A stretch of 64,000 nucleotides of DNA from Panacagrimonas sp041603235 (GTDB taxonomy: Bacteria > Pseudomonadota > Gammaproteobacteria > Nevskiales > Nevskiaceae). The translations under genes were made by a program, and so were the position numbers. Positions 24,982 through 32,928 of the stretch are shown piece after piece (position 1 is the stretch's first letter; each line of letters starts with the position of its first letter). The notes under the pieces were generated by a model. That model worked only from the letters and a program-made list of their open reading frames with translations, was not told where the DNA came from and searched no databases. The stretch lies in contig JBFIES010000003.1 in the NCBI GenBank assembly GCA_041603235.1, positions 1-64,000 of the forward strand, given 5' to 3'.

Positions 24982-25677
24982 TCACTCCGAACTTGAGGGG
25001 CTCCGCAGATGATCGGCCCGGTCAGAGGAGGAAGCTACACTTGCTGAAGGATTCGATTTTGTCTCCATAACGCTTCCATCTTCGGTTCTCTGTCGAGCCA
25101 GATTGAACATATCCCTATTGCGCGCGCGCAGTAAATTTTTCGCAAAGACGCAGAAGCGTCCGAATGGCGACATAAGCTTGTAAGAAGCGAGTCCGCTGAG
25201 GTCGTTGGCTTCTTCTAGCATCAACTCAAATAGTGCCTTGAAGCTAGCAAGATCATCAGGCTGAAGTACCTGCTCACAATTTTCCGTCCCCCACAAGAAC
25301 GCCAACCTATTAATCTCGGTAATTGTCGATGAGAGTCCAAACAATTCTTTGGTAACGGCGTTCGGGAGCAGCCCCAGTAGGGCGGGGCCTTGATCCTTTA
25401 CAGAGAGCTCGATGACCGCGAATGAGCTTGTATCGCGGCCAGTGGTCCGAACATCCTTTTGAAGAATGTCGCTAAGAGCATTCCGCCGAGATACAGAAAT
25501 TCGCGCGGCTGCGTCAGCCTGTGCGTGGATCACGGAGAGCAATGCAGCTCGCGTTCTTAGCTCTGCAGAGCGGTCGCGTCGCATCGTCAGCCAGTGCGTA
25601 GCGATGACGACCATTACAGAGGCTCCGGCTCCGATCATTGCCCCTAAAAGAGCTGAAATTTCCGGCGCCAGTTCCAC
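24982..25677 (-). CDS. Cargo protein 2, membrane-anchored, unknown
   Basis: 231 residues from GTG 25677, two bases behind the stop of cargo protein 1. One N-terminal membrane segment (SALLGAMIGAGASVMVVIAT) is followed by RRDRSAELRTRAALLSVIHA and a helical cytoplasmic part. The tail is Ser-rich. N-terminally anchored helical proteins of this shape occur as effectors in some anti-phage operons, but no catalytic motif is visible. Confidence 0.55.
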   Translation of the reverse strand: MELAPEISALLGAMIGAGASVMVVIATHWLTMRRDRSAELRTRAALLSVIHAQADAAARISVSRRNALSDILQKDVRTTGRDTSSFAVIELSVKDQGPALLGLLPNAVTKELFGLSSTITEINRLAFLWGTENCEQVLQPDDLASFKALFELMLEEANDLSGLASYKLMSPFGRFCVFAKNLLRARNRDMFNLARQRTEDGSVMETKSNPSASVASSSDRADHLRSPSSSE

Positions 25678-25679
25678 AG

Positions 25680-26471
25680 TCAGTTTGGAAGAAGTGTCAC
25701 ACGCTCAACCAGGAGCCTCTTGAGCCGATTCTCCGCAACAGTAACCAGCCTTGAATGGAGAATTATTTCGGCCGAATGGCCTTTGTCGAATTGCGACAAG
25801 GATTTTGTGACCCTCGCCCTCTGGGCGGTGGACATATCCCGGCTGAGCAAAAACGAAATTGTCCGTTCATGCTCCTCAGAATAAATGCGGCCCCACCGAG
25901 ATAGGCTATTAAAACGAGTGACGCTCCCGACTAAAGGAGTGGTTTCTGTCGCGATATGCTCTTGGAAGCGCATAGCTGAATATTTGTCGTAGGTAATAAG
26001 CTCTGCGCCCTGTGTGCGCTGGATGCTCAGTGTCAACCCCTCATCTCGAGTTATTGGCCGGTGCATTCGCTTAATTGGCTCTTCTACTGCTGCAACCAGT
26101 TGGTCTGCAGCGCTCCTCATTCTCACATTGAGCGCACCATCAATATCATCAACCACGTTGCCCACGGCCTCGTTAAAGCACCACTCGACGAGCCGAAAGA
26201 AATCGCGTGCGTTTGTGCCCGGAAAGATATCGTCATCAATGACGATGCGAATTCCATCAATGAAGCTCCCATAGCGCGGCGCTTCTCGGAACAGTTTTAC
26301 ACCCTTGATTTGAAAGGTTCGACTCACGGCCTTCCTTGTTGCATAGGCCCTAGCGATTAGGGTCATTGCGCGCGAAAGTCCAGTAAGCGACTCGGAGCCA
26401 TCGTACAGGTCGATTCGCCCATAATCGGCGTCAGACCCTTTAAATACACTCTTGATGCGGACTTCTGTCAT
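25680..26471 (-). CDS. Cargo protein 1, unknown
   Basis: ATG 26471 has AGGGG six bases upstream and is chosen over ATG 26678. 263 residues: the first half (VRIKSVFKGSDADYGRIDLY, DGSESLTGLSRAMTLIARAY, KLFREAPRYGSFIDGIRIVI) recalls an uncharacterised family (DUF7946-like, from memory, uncertain). The second half (ERTISFLLSRDMSTAQRARV) is unassigned. First gene of the three-gene operon; its promoter must lie in the 210 bases before the right att. Confidence 0.55.
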   Translation of the reverse strand: MTEVRIKSVFKGSDADYGRIDLYDGSESLTGLSRAMTLIARAYATRKAVSRTFQIKGVKLFREAPRYGSFIDGIRIVIDDDIFPGTNARDFFRLVEWCFNEAVGNVVDDIDGALNVRMRSAADQLVAAVEEPIKRMHRPITRDEGLTLSIQRTQGAELITYDKYSAMRFQEHIATETTPLVGSVTRFNSLSRWGRIYSEEHERTISFLLSRDMSTAQRARVTKSLSQFDKGHSAEIILHSRLVTVAENRLKRLLVERVTLLPN

Positions 26472-26683
26472 CAGATCCCCTGAATTTATCCTTGCGCCGC
26501 GAGAGTCGGAGGCGCTTCCATTATGAATCAATGGCAGTCGCCAATAGACGAGATCCTGTTGTACCTGCGCATTGTGTTTTGTGCACGAACTGCTCTTTAG
26601 AGGCACAGATATAGGCACAGTGAGCGAGGGCGAGCGCCGTAAGTGGCTATAAATAAAAGAGAAAAACTTCCTCCTCACTCGCT

Positions 26684-26728
26684 CTCATAATGCTGAGGTC
26701 GCTGGTTCAAATCCAGCCATCACCACCA
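26684..26728 (+). repeat. Attachment site copy: 3' half of tRNA-Met(CAU), distal
   Basis: Identical to 21411-21455 over 45 bases. The flanking bases differ on both sides (A/T before, A/T after), which sets the repeat limits. It marks the right end of the element. Confidence 0.85.
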
Positions 26729-26752
26729 TCTCTCCTCGGATTGCACCGCCCC

Positions 26753-26777
26753 AACAACAGTCGAACTGACTGTTGTT
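26753..26777 (+). terminator. Hairpin, probably the original tRNA-Met terminator
   Basis: AACAACAGTC (26753-26762) and GACTGTTGTT (26768-26777) form a perfect 10-bp stem with loop GAACT, followed by TGT. It starts 24 bases after the CCA end, where the terminator of the native tRNA gene would be left behind after insertion. Confidence 0.6.
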
Positions 26778-27126
26778 TGTACTCCTTGGCGGGCATCAGT
26801 GAGAGGCTGGTCCATTCCGCACCAGCTGGGCACTCATTCTTTCGAAACTTGTATGGGGTGGAGCTTGTGTCTGCCGCTGCTCCTCTCAAGACCGGCAGCA
26901 GGGGCTCGCTGTCTCGCAGTTCGCAGCAATTCTGATTCCCTCACACCGACTCCTTTGATAAGGGGTTAATCGCTGTCGAAGCCGCTCGGGGCCTGCCTGA
27001 TTGCCCGGATTCGAGTGCCATTCTTGTGAAGGTTAATGAAAATGATTAGCATCCGCCCTCGCATTAGTATGCGCGGGCCTTGCACCATAGCAGGGCGTCA
27101 CTTCTAAAAAATCAGGGATACCCACT
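26778..27126. other. Intergenic region before porin operon
   Basis: No gene seen. It contains the Fur-box-like site at 27032-27050. The AT-rich strip around it is the likely promoter of the rightward operon. Confidence 0.5.
27032..27050 (+). promoter_or_regulatory. Fur box candidate
   Basis: GTTAATGAAAATGATTAGC matches 15 of 19 positions of the Fur consensus GATAATGATAATCATTATC. A second overlapping register at 27038-27056 matches 13 of 19. It lies 77 bases before the porin start, the usual place for Fe-Fur repression. Confidence 0.65.
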
Positions 27127-28299
27127 GTGTCGAAAACGATCATCAAGGCAGCCGCACTGGCAACGATTCTGGGTGCGGGCCCCGCTTTGGCCGCCGCGCC
27201 AAGTAATGAAGAGCTGCACGAGTCGATCAAAGCTCTGGAAGCCGAATTGAAGGCACGAGATGAGCAGGCTGCCAAAGAGAAGAAGGCAGCTGAGTCCAGC
27301 ATGTTCAAGGCACAGAACGTGAAGTTCGGCGGATATGGTGAGCTGCATTACAACAATCTCATCGCAGAAGACCACGCGAACGACGTTCGCGAGATCGATT
27401 TCCACCGCTTTGTGCTGTTCATGGGCTACGACTTCAGCGACTCCATCCGATTCGTGTCTGAAGTTGAGATTGAGCACAGCATTGCCGCTGACGGCGAGGG
27501 CGGTGAGGTCGAGCTTGAGCAGGCCTACGTCGAGTTCGACCTCAACTCAACATGGCGCGCACGCGGCGGCGTGATGCTGCTGCCGGTCGGCATTCTCAAT
27601 GAAACGCACGAGCCGCCGACCTTCTACGGTGTGGAGCGCAATGATGTTGAAAACATCATCATCCCTTCGACTTGGTGGGCAGGTGGCGCCAGCGTGGTGG
27701 GTAACTGGAGCAATGGCCTGCAGTGGGACTTCATGGTGCATGAGGGTTTGATGGTTCCGACTGCCGGCGGCAGCGCTTACCGTATTCGCAGTGGGCGTCA
27801 GAAAACATCAGAGGCAGATGCATCTGATCTGGCGGCAACCACGCGCCTGAGCTACAGCGGCATTCCCGGATTGAAGCTGGGTGCTGCGATGAGCTATCAG
27901 TCCGACGCAAGCCAGGTCGATGGTGACGGGCTTGAAGAAGCGCTGCTTTATGTGGTCAATCTCCAGGCTGATCGCGGCCCGTTCTCCTTGCGTGCACTCT
28001 ACGGTGCTTGGGATATTTCAGGCAGCGCGGTTGAAGCAGCTGACGATGACGACCAGAACGGTTGGTACGTTGAACCCAGCTACAAGATTTGCGAGAAAAT
28101 CGGCCTCTATACCCGCTACGAAGACATCGAAGGCGCGCGCGATGAGGATGAGTTCGACCAGTGGGAAGTAGGTGTGAATTTCTGGCCGCATCCGAGTGTC
28201 GTCCTCAAGGCTGACTATCGCTCACGCTCTCATGACCTGAGCTCAGAGGAAGGCCGTGATTTCGACGGTTTTGATCTGGGCATTGGCTATCAGTTCTGA
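27127..28299 (+). CDS. Outer membrane porin (OprO/OprP-like)
   Basis: 390 residues from GTG. A signal peptide (AALATILGAGPALAAA) is followed by a coiled coil (about 28-60, ELHESIKALEAELKARDEQA) and a beta-barrel: NVKFGGYGELHYNNL, DFHRFVLFMGYDFSDSIRFV, GEVELEQAYVEFDL, ending in FDLGIGYQF with terminal Phe. The phosphate-selective-porin family is the closest I can name. Preceded by a Fur box and followed at 33 bases by the FMN-binding gene, so an iron-related solute is likelier than phosphate (inference). Confidence 0.8.
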   Translation: MSKTIIKAAALATILGAGPALAAAPSNEELHESIKALEAELKARDEQAAKEKKAAESSMFKAQNVKFGGYGELHYNNLIAEDHANDVREIDFHRFVLFMGYDFSDSIRFVSEVEIEHSIAADGEGGEVELEQAYVEFDLNSTWRARGGVMLLPVGILNETHEPPTFYGVERNDVENIIIPSTWWAGGASVVGNWSNGLQWDFMVHEGLMVPTAGGSAYRIRSGRQKTSEADASDLAATTRLSYSGIPGLKLGAAMSYQSDASQVDGDGLEEALLYVVNLQADRGPFSLRALYGAWDISGSAVEAADDDDQNGWYVEPSYKICEKIGLYTRYEDIEGARDEDEFDQWEVGVNFWPHPSVVLKADYRSRSHDLSSEEGRDFDGFDLGIGYQF

Positions 28300-28332
28300 T
28301 CCAGTCCCTGGGACAGTGCTATTGACGAATAG

Positions 28333-28878
28333 ATGAATCGTCGTCGCTTCGTTCTCATGGGCAGCAGTGCACTTGCAAGTGCACTGCTGCCTTTGCCTGT
28401 TCTGGCTCGGCGCTATCTAAGTCTGGAGCAGGCGCAGAAGCTGATGTTTGCTGATCAGGGTCTGCAAGCCGTCGAGGTGACATTAACGCCGGAGCAAAGC
28501 TTGCAGATCGAGCAGGCCAGCGGCGTGTCTGTACGTGTCCCGGAATTGTCTGCATGGCGCAGTAGCGACGGCGGCTGGTTTCTGGTGGATGAAGTCATTG
28601 GCAAGCATGAATACATTACCTGGGCGCTGGCACTCGATCCGTCCGGCGCAGTCCGCCAGGTCGAAATCCTGGATTACCGGGAGAGCTACGGCGGTGAGGT
28701 GCGAAACCGACGATGGCGCGAGCAGTTTGAAGGTAGTACTGCGTCGCAGCTTCCACGCTTCAAGGAAGAGATTCTGAATATTTCAGGGGCAACCTTGTCT
28801 TGTGGCCATCTGACGGAAGGCGTTCGTCGGCTTCTTGCAACGCACGACCTGGTTCTCAAGCACCTTGCGACGAGCTAA
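28333..28878 (+). CDS. Exported FMN-binding domain protein
   Basis: 181 residues. The N-terminus NRRRFVLMGSSALASALLPL resembles a Tat signal. The C-terminal part holds the flavinylation motif S151-G-A-T-L-S156; in this family FMN is linked as a phosphoester to the last Ser/Thr by ApbE. The protein is therefore a periplasmic covalent-flavin electron carrier. The apbE-like gene overlaps its 3' end by 44 bases, and the membrane protein behind is a plausible electron donor. Confidence 0.82.
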   Translation: MNRRRFVLMGSSALASALLPLPVLARRYLSLEQAQKLMFADQGLQAVEVTLTPEQSLQIEQASGVSVRVPELSAWRSSDGGWFLVDEVIGKHEYITWALALDPSGAVRQVEILDYRESYGGEVRNRRWREQFEGSTASQLPRFKEEILNISGATLSCGHLTEGVRRLLATHDLVLKHLATS

Positions 28879-29647
28879 GCCTCTGCTGGGAACCGTGGTT
28901 GAGATCCATGCTGAGGGTCTTGAGCCAGAGGCTCTGAACGTGGCAATGAACCGCGCGTTCGCTGCCATAGAGCAAGTGCATTTCAGCATGAGCCGGCAGT
29001 TGCCAGAGAGTGAGCTTTCGCGCCTGAACAGGGCGCTTGTTACGCAAGTCATCGAAGTCAGCCGACACTTCACGAACGTGCTGACAGAGGCGGGCGAGTT
29101 AGCACGATTATCCTCTGGCGCATTCCAGCCCTGCCTGAGCGATGCGCGGTCCCAGAACATTCAGGATATTGAAGTGATGGCGCCAGGCCTGGTACGTAGG
29201 CAAGGCGACGTGAAAGTCGATCTGGACGGCATTGCGAAAGGTTATGCCGTGGACTGCGCTGTCGAAGAATTGCAGGCGAGTGGGGTGTCAGCAGCCATGG
29301 TCAATGCAGGCGGTGACATGCGTTGCATCGGTTCCGATACGTTCCCGGCCTTGATTCGTGACCCGGCCCACCCTCATGCAAGCGGAGCAGTGGTGCAGTT
29401 GCACAATGAAGCGCTCGCGACTTCGGCATCCTACGAGGCCTCGGAAGCCGGGCAGGCCTTGCCGGTGGCCGCGCATTGGAAGGGGTGCTGGAGCGTCAGT
29501 GTGGTTGCACCTCGTGCTATCCACGCTGATGCGCTGACCAAGGTTGTGCTCATGTTGCCTTCCACGGAAGCGGAAAATCTATTGTCCCGCTATCACGCGC
29601 ACTGCCTTCGGCTTGGCGACTTACCAGGCGTGTCGCATGCAGCTTGA
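28835..29647 (+). CDS. apbE: FAD:protein FMN transferase
   Basis: 270 residues from TTG 28835 inside the previous gene. Family signatures: AKPLLGTVVEIHAEG near the start, KVDLDGIAKGYAVDCAVEEL, AAMVNAGGDMR, and HADALTKVVLMLP with the Mg-binding Asp/Thr. It transfers FMN from FAD to the SGATxS motif of partner proteins, here the product upstream. Oddity: no signal peptide or lipobox is seen, whereas ApbE usually works outside the cytoplasm. The start may be wrong, or modification may precede Tat export. Confidence 0.9.
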   Translation: MQRTTWFSSTLRRAKPLLGTVVEIHAEGLEPEALNVAMNRAFAAIEQVHFSMSRQLPESELSRLNRALVTQVIEVSRHFTNVLTEAGELARLSSGAFQPCLSDARSQNIQDIEVMAPGLVRRQGDVKVDLDGIAKGYAVDCAVEELQASGVSAAMVNAGGDMRCIGSDTFPALIRDPAHPHASGAVVQLHNEALATSASYEASEAGQALPVAAHWKGCWSVSVVAPRAIHADALTKVVLMLPSTEAENLLSRYHAHCLRLGDLPGVSHAA

Positions 29648-30098
29648 ACGAAACCGCCTCGACGTATGGCAGAAGTGGCTTATATATGGGCTTACCTTCC
29701 TGTTATTTGTCAGCGGTGCTGCCTGGTTCCTCATGGATCGTTTTGTAGAGGTTGAGGGGGCTTTTGGGCCGGCGAAGCATCCGCTTCAGCAGCCGCTGCT
29801 GGTGACGCATGGCACGGCGAGCTTTGCTTATATGCTGCTGATCGGCACCCTGCTTTCCCGCCACGTTTCCAAAGGCTGGAAGCTGAGCGGGCAGCGCTAT
29901 CAGGCTACCCTGCTGCTGTGCATTCAAGGGTTGCTGATCCTCACCGTGCCGGTGATGTTCTACGTAGGGCACGAAGCGCTGCGCGAACTTGGTGCAAATC
30001 TGCACCTTATTGCAGGGCTCTTTCTCGGCGCGATTCTGCCGCTGCATATTTACCTTTGCAGACGCGGGTACCTTTCGGCCTCGCTTAGAGGGCGATGA
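29637..30098 (+). CDS. Four-helix His-rich membrane protein (cytochrome b-like)
   Basis: ATG 29637 overlaps the apbE end by 11 bases. 153 residues with four membrane segments: LIYGLTFLLFVSGAAWFL, ASFAYMLLIGTLL, TLLLCIQGLLILTVPVMFYV, LHLIAGLFLGAILPLHIYL. His residues at 48, 58, 76, 112, 123 and 137 lie in or beside helices and could bind heme b. Likely passes electrons across the membrane to the flavinylated protein (inference). Could be a DUF4405- or b561-like protein. Confidence 0.65.
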   Translation: MQLERNRLDVWQKWLIYGLTFLLFVSGAAWFLMDRFVEVEGAFGPAKHPLQQPLLVTHGTASFAYMLLIGTLLSRHVSKGWKLSGQRYQATLLLCIQGLLILTVPVMFYVGHEALRELGANLHLIAGLFLGAILPLHIYLCRRGYLSASLRGR

Positions 30099-30186
30099 TT
30101 CACCAGCGCTTTGGCTGTCCATGCGATTGCGTTCCAATCAGAACGCCGGAGCAGTGGTCCAACAATCTCCTATAGCGCCGTATGCA

Positions 30187-30212
30187 AAAGTAGTCTGCTA
30201 CCAGACTACTTT
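30187..30212 (+). terminator. Perfect 11-bp hairpin
   Basis: AAAGTAGTCTG (30187-30197), loop CTAC, CAGACTACTTT (30202-30212), then CCCC. It lies 89 bases behind the flavin operon. The A/T ends of the stem give a short T run, so a bidirectional terminator is plausible. Confidence 0.5.
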
Positions 30213-30240
30213 CCCCTAAGGACTCACCCCTATCGCCCAC

Positions 30241-30260
30241 CACTACCCCATCGGGTAGTG
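30241..30260. repeat. Perfect 8-bp hairpin
   Basis: CACTACCC (30241-30248), loop CATC, GGGTAGTG (30253-30260). The ACTACCC word is partly shared with the preceding hairpin. No T-tract. Confidence 0.45.
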
Positions 30261-30296
30261 TTCGTTGGCGCTGCAGCATCTCAAACTGTAGAACAA

Positions 30297-30326
30297 GTTA
30301 CAGACGAGACTGGAAATGTCTGTAAC
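30297..30326. promoter_or_regulatory. Inverted-repeat operator before the MMPL operon
   Basis: GTTACAGAC (30297-30305) and GTCTGTAAC (30318-30326) form a perfect 9-bp dyad with a 12-bp spacer. Size and symmetry suit a TetR- or LuxR-type dimer. No regulator gene is adjacent, so the factor is encoded elsewhere. Confidence 0.65.
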
Positions 30327-30384
30327 CCGTACATGACACGTCCAAACGTGCGCTGATAATTCAATAAAAAAGAGGAGGAGCCGC

Positions 30385-30456
30385 ATGATACTTCTGCATC
30401 TGGTGCCGGAGCAGTTTAACGAGGCGTTACGCAACTCCTTTCGTCCAACTGCATAA
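30385..30456 (+). CDS. 23-residue leader ORF
   Basis: ATG 30385 is preceded by AGAGGAGGAG, one of the best ribosome binding sites in the window. It encodes MILLHLVPEQFNEALRNSF and four more residues, ending 15 bases before the transporter start. It may couple translation to the transporter gene or be a small protein in its own right. Confidence 0.5.
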   Translation: MILLHLVPEQFNEALRNSFRPTA

Positions 30457-30471
30457 ACAGAACTAAACCAC

Positions 30472-32919
30472 ATGTACTCTCTGCGATTCCGAATTGCGCG
30501 CTGGGTTATCCGTAACAGGATGTTCAGCTGGATCTTGTTTGCTGCTGTTACCGTCTTTTTTGCCATCGGCCTGCGCGGCGTAGAACTGCGCACGATCTTC
30601 TCGGATCTTTTGCCGAAGGACGACCCCTTCGTCCAGGTGTTCAAGGACCATCCGAACTTCGGTAACCCCTTGACCGTCACTGTCATGCTCCAGCGCAAGG
30701 ACGGAGATATCTACAATCCGGAGACGCTTGCGAAGGTTTGGCAGATGACGCGCGACATCGATTTGTCGCCCGGCGTCGATCATGATCAGATTCTGTCGAT
30801 TGCTACCGAGAAAGCGCGATACGCAGAGGCAACGCCCTTCGGTATCGATATGCGTCCCTTGATGGGCGACTACGTACCGAAGACACCGGAAGAAATTGAG
30901 GACTTCAGGACGCGTGTAGACAAGTCGCCGGGTTCCAGAGTGTTCCTGATCTCCAAGGACAACTCTGCCACCCTGATCAACGCAACCTTTATTGAGTCCC
31001 AGCTCGACTACGGCGTAGCGTTTAAGTTCGTGCAAGACCTGGTTGAGCGCAACCGGGACGAGCACCACAACGTTTATCTCGCAGGACAACCGGCTCTGAC
31101 CGGGTGGGTCTACAAGTATCAGGCGCAGATGCGCTGGATTTTTGGCCTGACGCTCGGCGCCATGGTGATCATGCTGATCCTGTACATGCGTAACGCCGTG
31201 GGTGTGATTACACCAATCGTGGCCAGCAGCGTCGCAGCGATTTGGGGTTTCGGTCTGGTGGGCTGGCTGGAGTCTCCTATCGAACCGCTGCTGATGATCG
31301 TGCCCTTGTTGCTGGTCGCGCGATCGTTTTCTCATTGCGTGCAGTACACAGAGCGTTATTACGAGATCTACTTGCATGTGAACGATCGTGCGAAGGCCGC
31401 AGAGATCACCATGGGAGTGATGCTGCCGCCATCTGCCCTGGGAATCTTCACCGACATGGCAGGTGTGTTCCTGATTTCCATCGCGCCCATTCCGGCGATG
31501 GAACGCTTCGCCTTCTTCGCCGGCATGTGGTGTGTCTGGTTGCTGCCGACCGGCGTGGCGCTGTCATCCTTGCTGCTGGCTGTGCTTCCACCACCACGCA
31601 ATGTCGACAAACTGGTTGGCGCTGGCGATCCTAACAAGGCCGGTGGTTTTCAGAAGCGCTTCTATGATGTGCTGAGAGGCGTGGCTTCTTTGTCGCACGG
31701 AAAGAGGGCCAGGGGAACAACCGTAGTCTTGGCGGCGCTGTCCGCTGCGGCTGTGTTCTTCGCATTGCAGATCAAGATCGGTAATCCCACCGAGGGCAGC
31801 AATCTGCTTTGGGAAGACTCGGAGTTCAATGAGGCGGTTCGCCAGATCAATCGCAATTTCCCGGGTGTGAATACGCTCGAGATCGTGTTTGAAGCGAAGG
31901 ATCCAAAGAACCCGGACCGAGTAGCGAAACTCGCGGACACCTACAGCACCACACGCGAAATTCAGAAAATTCTTGAAAACGGGAAATTCCCGCCGCGGGC
32001 AACGCTGTCCTATGGCGACTATCTGGGTGAGGCTCAGCGTTTGTTCGCTGGTGGTAACCCGAAATGGTTGCCGGTGGACCCTACCGATGAAATGGTCAGC
32101 GCCGCATCAATGGTGTCGCTCGCAGGCTCGAGCCCGAAGGCCTTCTCGCATATCACCGATTTTGAGTTGCAGAACTCCACGGTTTCGCTGTGGTATCCCG
32201 ACAACAAGCAGGACACAGTGGACGCTGCTCTGGCAACCGCAAGAGCGGCCGTTGAGAAAGTGGGTGTGGACCACGACGCGTTTCTGGTCAGATTGGGCAC
32301 CGGAACGATCGCGCTGCAGCAGGCGGTCAATATCGTGGTTGATCGCTACCACTACCTGATCATTGGTGCACTGTCCTTTGTCATCTGGGTGGCTTGCAGT
32401 CTGGCGTATCGATCACCGGTTGCCGGGCTTCTGTTGCTGATCCCGGTGAACCTTGCCAACTTCATGCTCACTGCGATGATCCATCTCATGGGTGTTGGCC
32501 TGGACATTAACACCTTGATGGTCGCTGCTATCGGTGTGGGCGTGGGTATCGATTACGGAATCTACCTGCTGTCTCGCATCTGCGAGGAGTATCACGCGCA
32601 GAATGAGGACTGGGGCCGGGCTATTGATGAGTCGCTCACCACCACCGGCAAGGCGATCATGTTTACGGCGACGATCATGTTGCTGGGCATCGCCCCGTGG
32701 TACTTCCTGTCAGGCCTGAAGTTCATGGCCGACATGGGGCTGCTGCTCATGATGATCATGTTGATCAACATGGTCCTGGCACTGGTGCTTCTGCCCCTGC
32801 TGGTTTGGCTGATCAAGCCTAACTTCGTCAAGCGCAAGGACCTTTACGTAGGCGAGGGGGTAGACCTTTCGATGTTTTCTGACGAGGATTCAAAACTTCA
32901 GCCAGTACCAGCGAGCTAG
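30472..32919 (+). CDS. MMPL/HpnN-type RND transporter
   Basis: 815 residues, about 12 membrane segments in two halves. Each half has one TM, a periplasmic domain of about 180-190 residues, then five TM (first half from LTLGAMVIMLILYMRNAVGV; second half from YHYLIIGALSFVIWVACSLA; GVGVGIDYGIYLLSRICEEY carries the proton-relay Asp). This architecture belongs to RND exporters of lipids, hopanoids and similar amphiphiles (MmpL, HpnN). It is the first large gene of an operon with YCF48, DUF1302 and DUF1329 genes, with which this transporter type repeatedly co-occurs in proteobacteria. Confidence 0.88.
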   Translation: MYSLRFRIARWVIRNRMFSWILFAAVTVFFAIGLRGVELRTIFSDLLPKDDPFVQVFKDHPNFGNPLTVTVMLQRKDGDIYNPETLAKVWQMTRDIDLSPGVDHDQILSIATEKARYAEATPFGIDMRPLMGDYVPKTPEEIEDFRTRVDKSPGSRVFLISKDNSATLINATFIESQLDYGVAFKFVQDLVERNRDEHHNVYLAGQPALTGWVYKYQAQMRWIFGLTLGAMVIMLILYMRNAVGVITPIVASSVAAIWGFGLVGWLESPIEPLLMIVPLLLVARSFSHCVQYTERYYEIYLHVNDRAKAAEITMGVMLPPSALGIFTDMAGVFLISIAPIPAMERFAFFAGMWCVWLLPTGVALSSLLLAVLPPPRNVDKLVGAGDPNKAGGFQKRFYDVLRGVASLSHGKRARGTTVVLAALSAAAVFFALQIKIGNPTEGSNLLWEDSEFNEAVRQINRNFPGVNTLEIVFEAKDPKNPDRVAKLADTYSTTREIQKILENGKFPPRATLSYGDYLGEAQRLFAGGNPKWLPVDPTDEMVSAASMVSLAGSSPKAFSHITDFELQNSTVSLWYPDNKQDTVDAALATARAAVEKVGVDHDAFLVRLGTGTIALQQAVNIVVDRYHYLIIGALSFVIWVACSLAYRSPVAGLLLLIPVNLANFMLTAMIHLMGVGLDINTLMVAAIGVGVGIDYGIYLLSRICEEYHAQNEDWGRAIDESLTTTGKAIMFTATIMLLGIAPWYFLSGLKFMADMGLLLMMIMLINMVLALVLLPLLVWLIKPNFVKRKDLYVGEGVDLSMFSDEDSKLQPVPAS

Positions 32920-32928
32920 ACAACAACA

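Larger units (their letters stand above)
21411..26728. mobile_element. 5.3-kb integrative element in tRNA-Met
   Basis: It is flanked by 45-bp identical tRNA-Met 3' ends. All genes lie on the minus strand: integrase, excisionase-like, replication initiator, then a three-gene cargo operon at the far end. The integrase sits 68 bases from the left att. Because the left att is also only a partial tRNA, a further element probably integrated to the left after this one. Confidence 0.8.
30099..30471. other. Regulatory intergenic region
   Basis: Apart from the leader ORF it has no gene, but it contains two perfect hairpins (30187-30212, 30241-30260) and a 9-bp dyad operator (30297-30326). It controls the rightward MMPL operon and may end the flavin operon. 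Confidence 0.6.
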
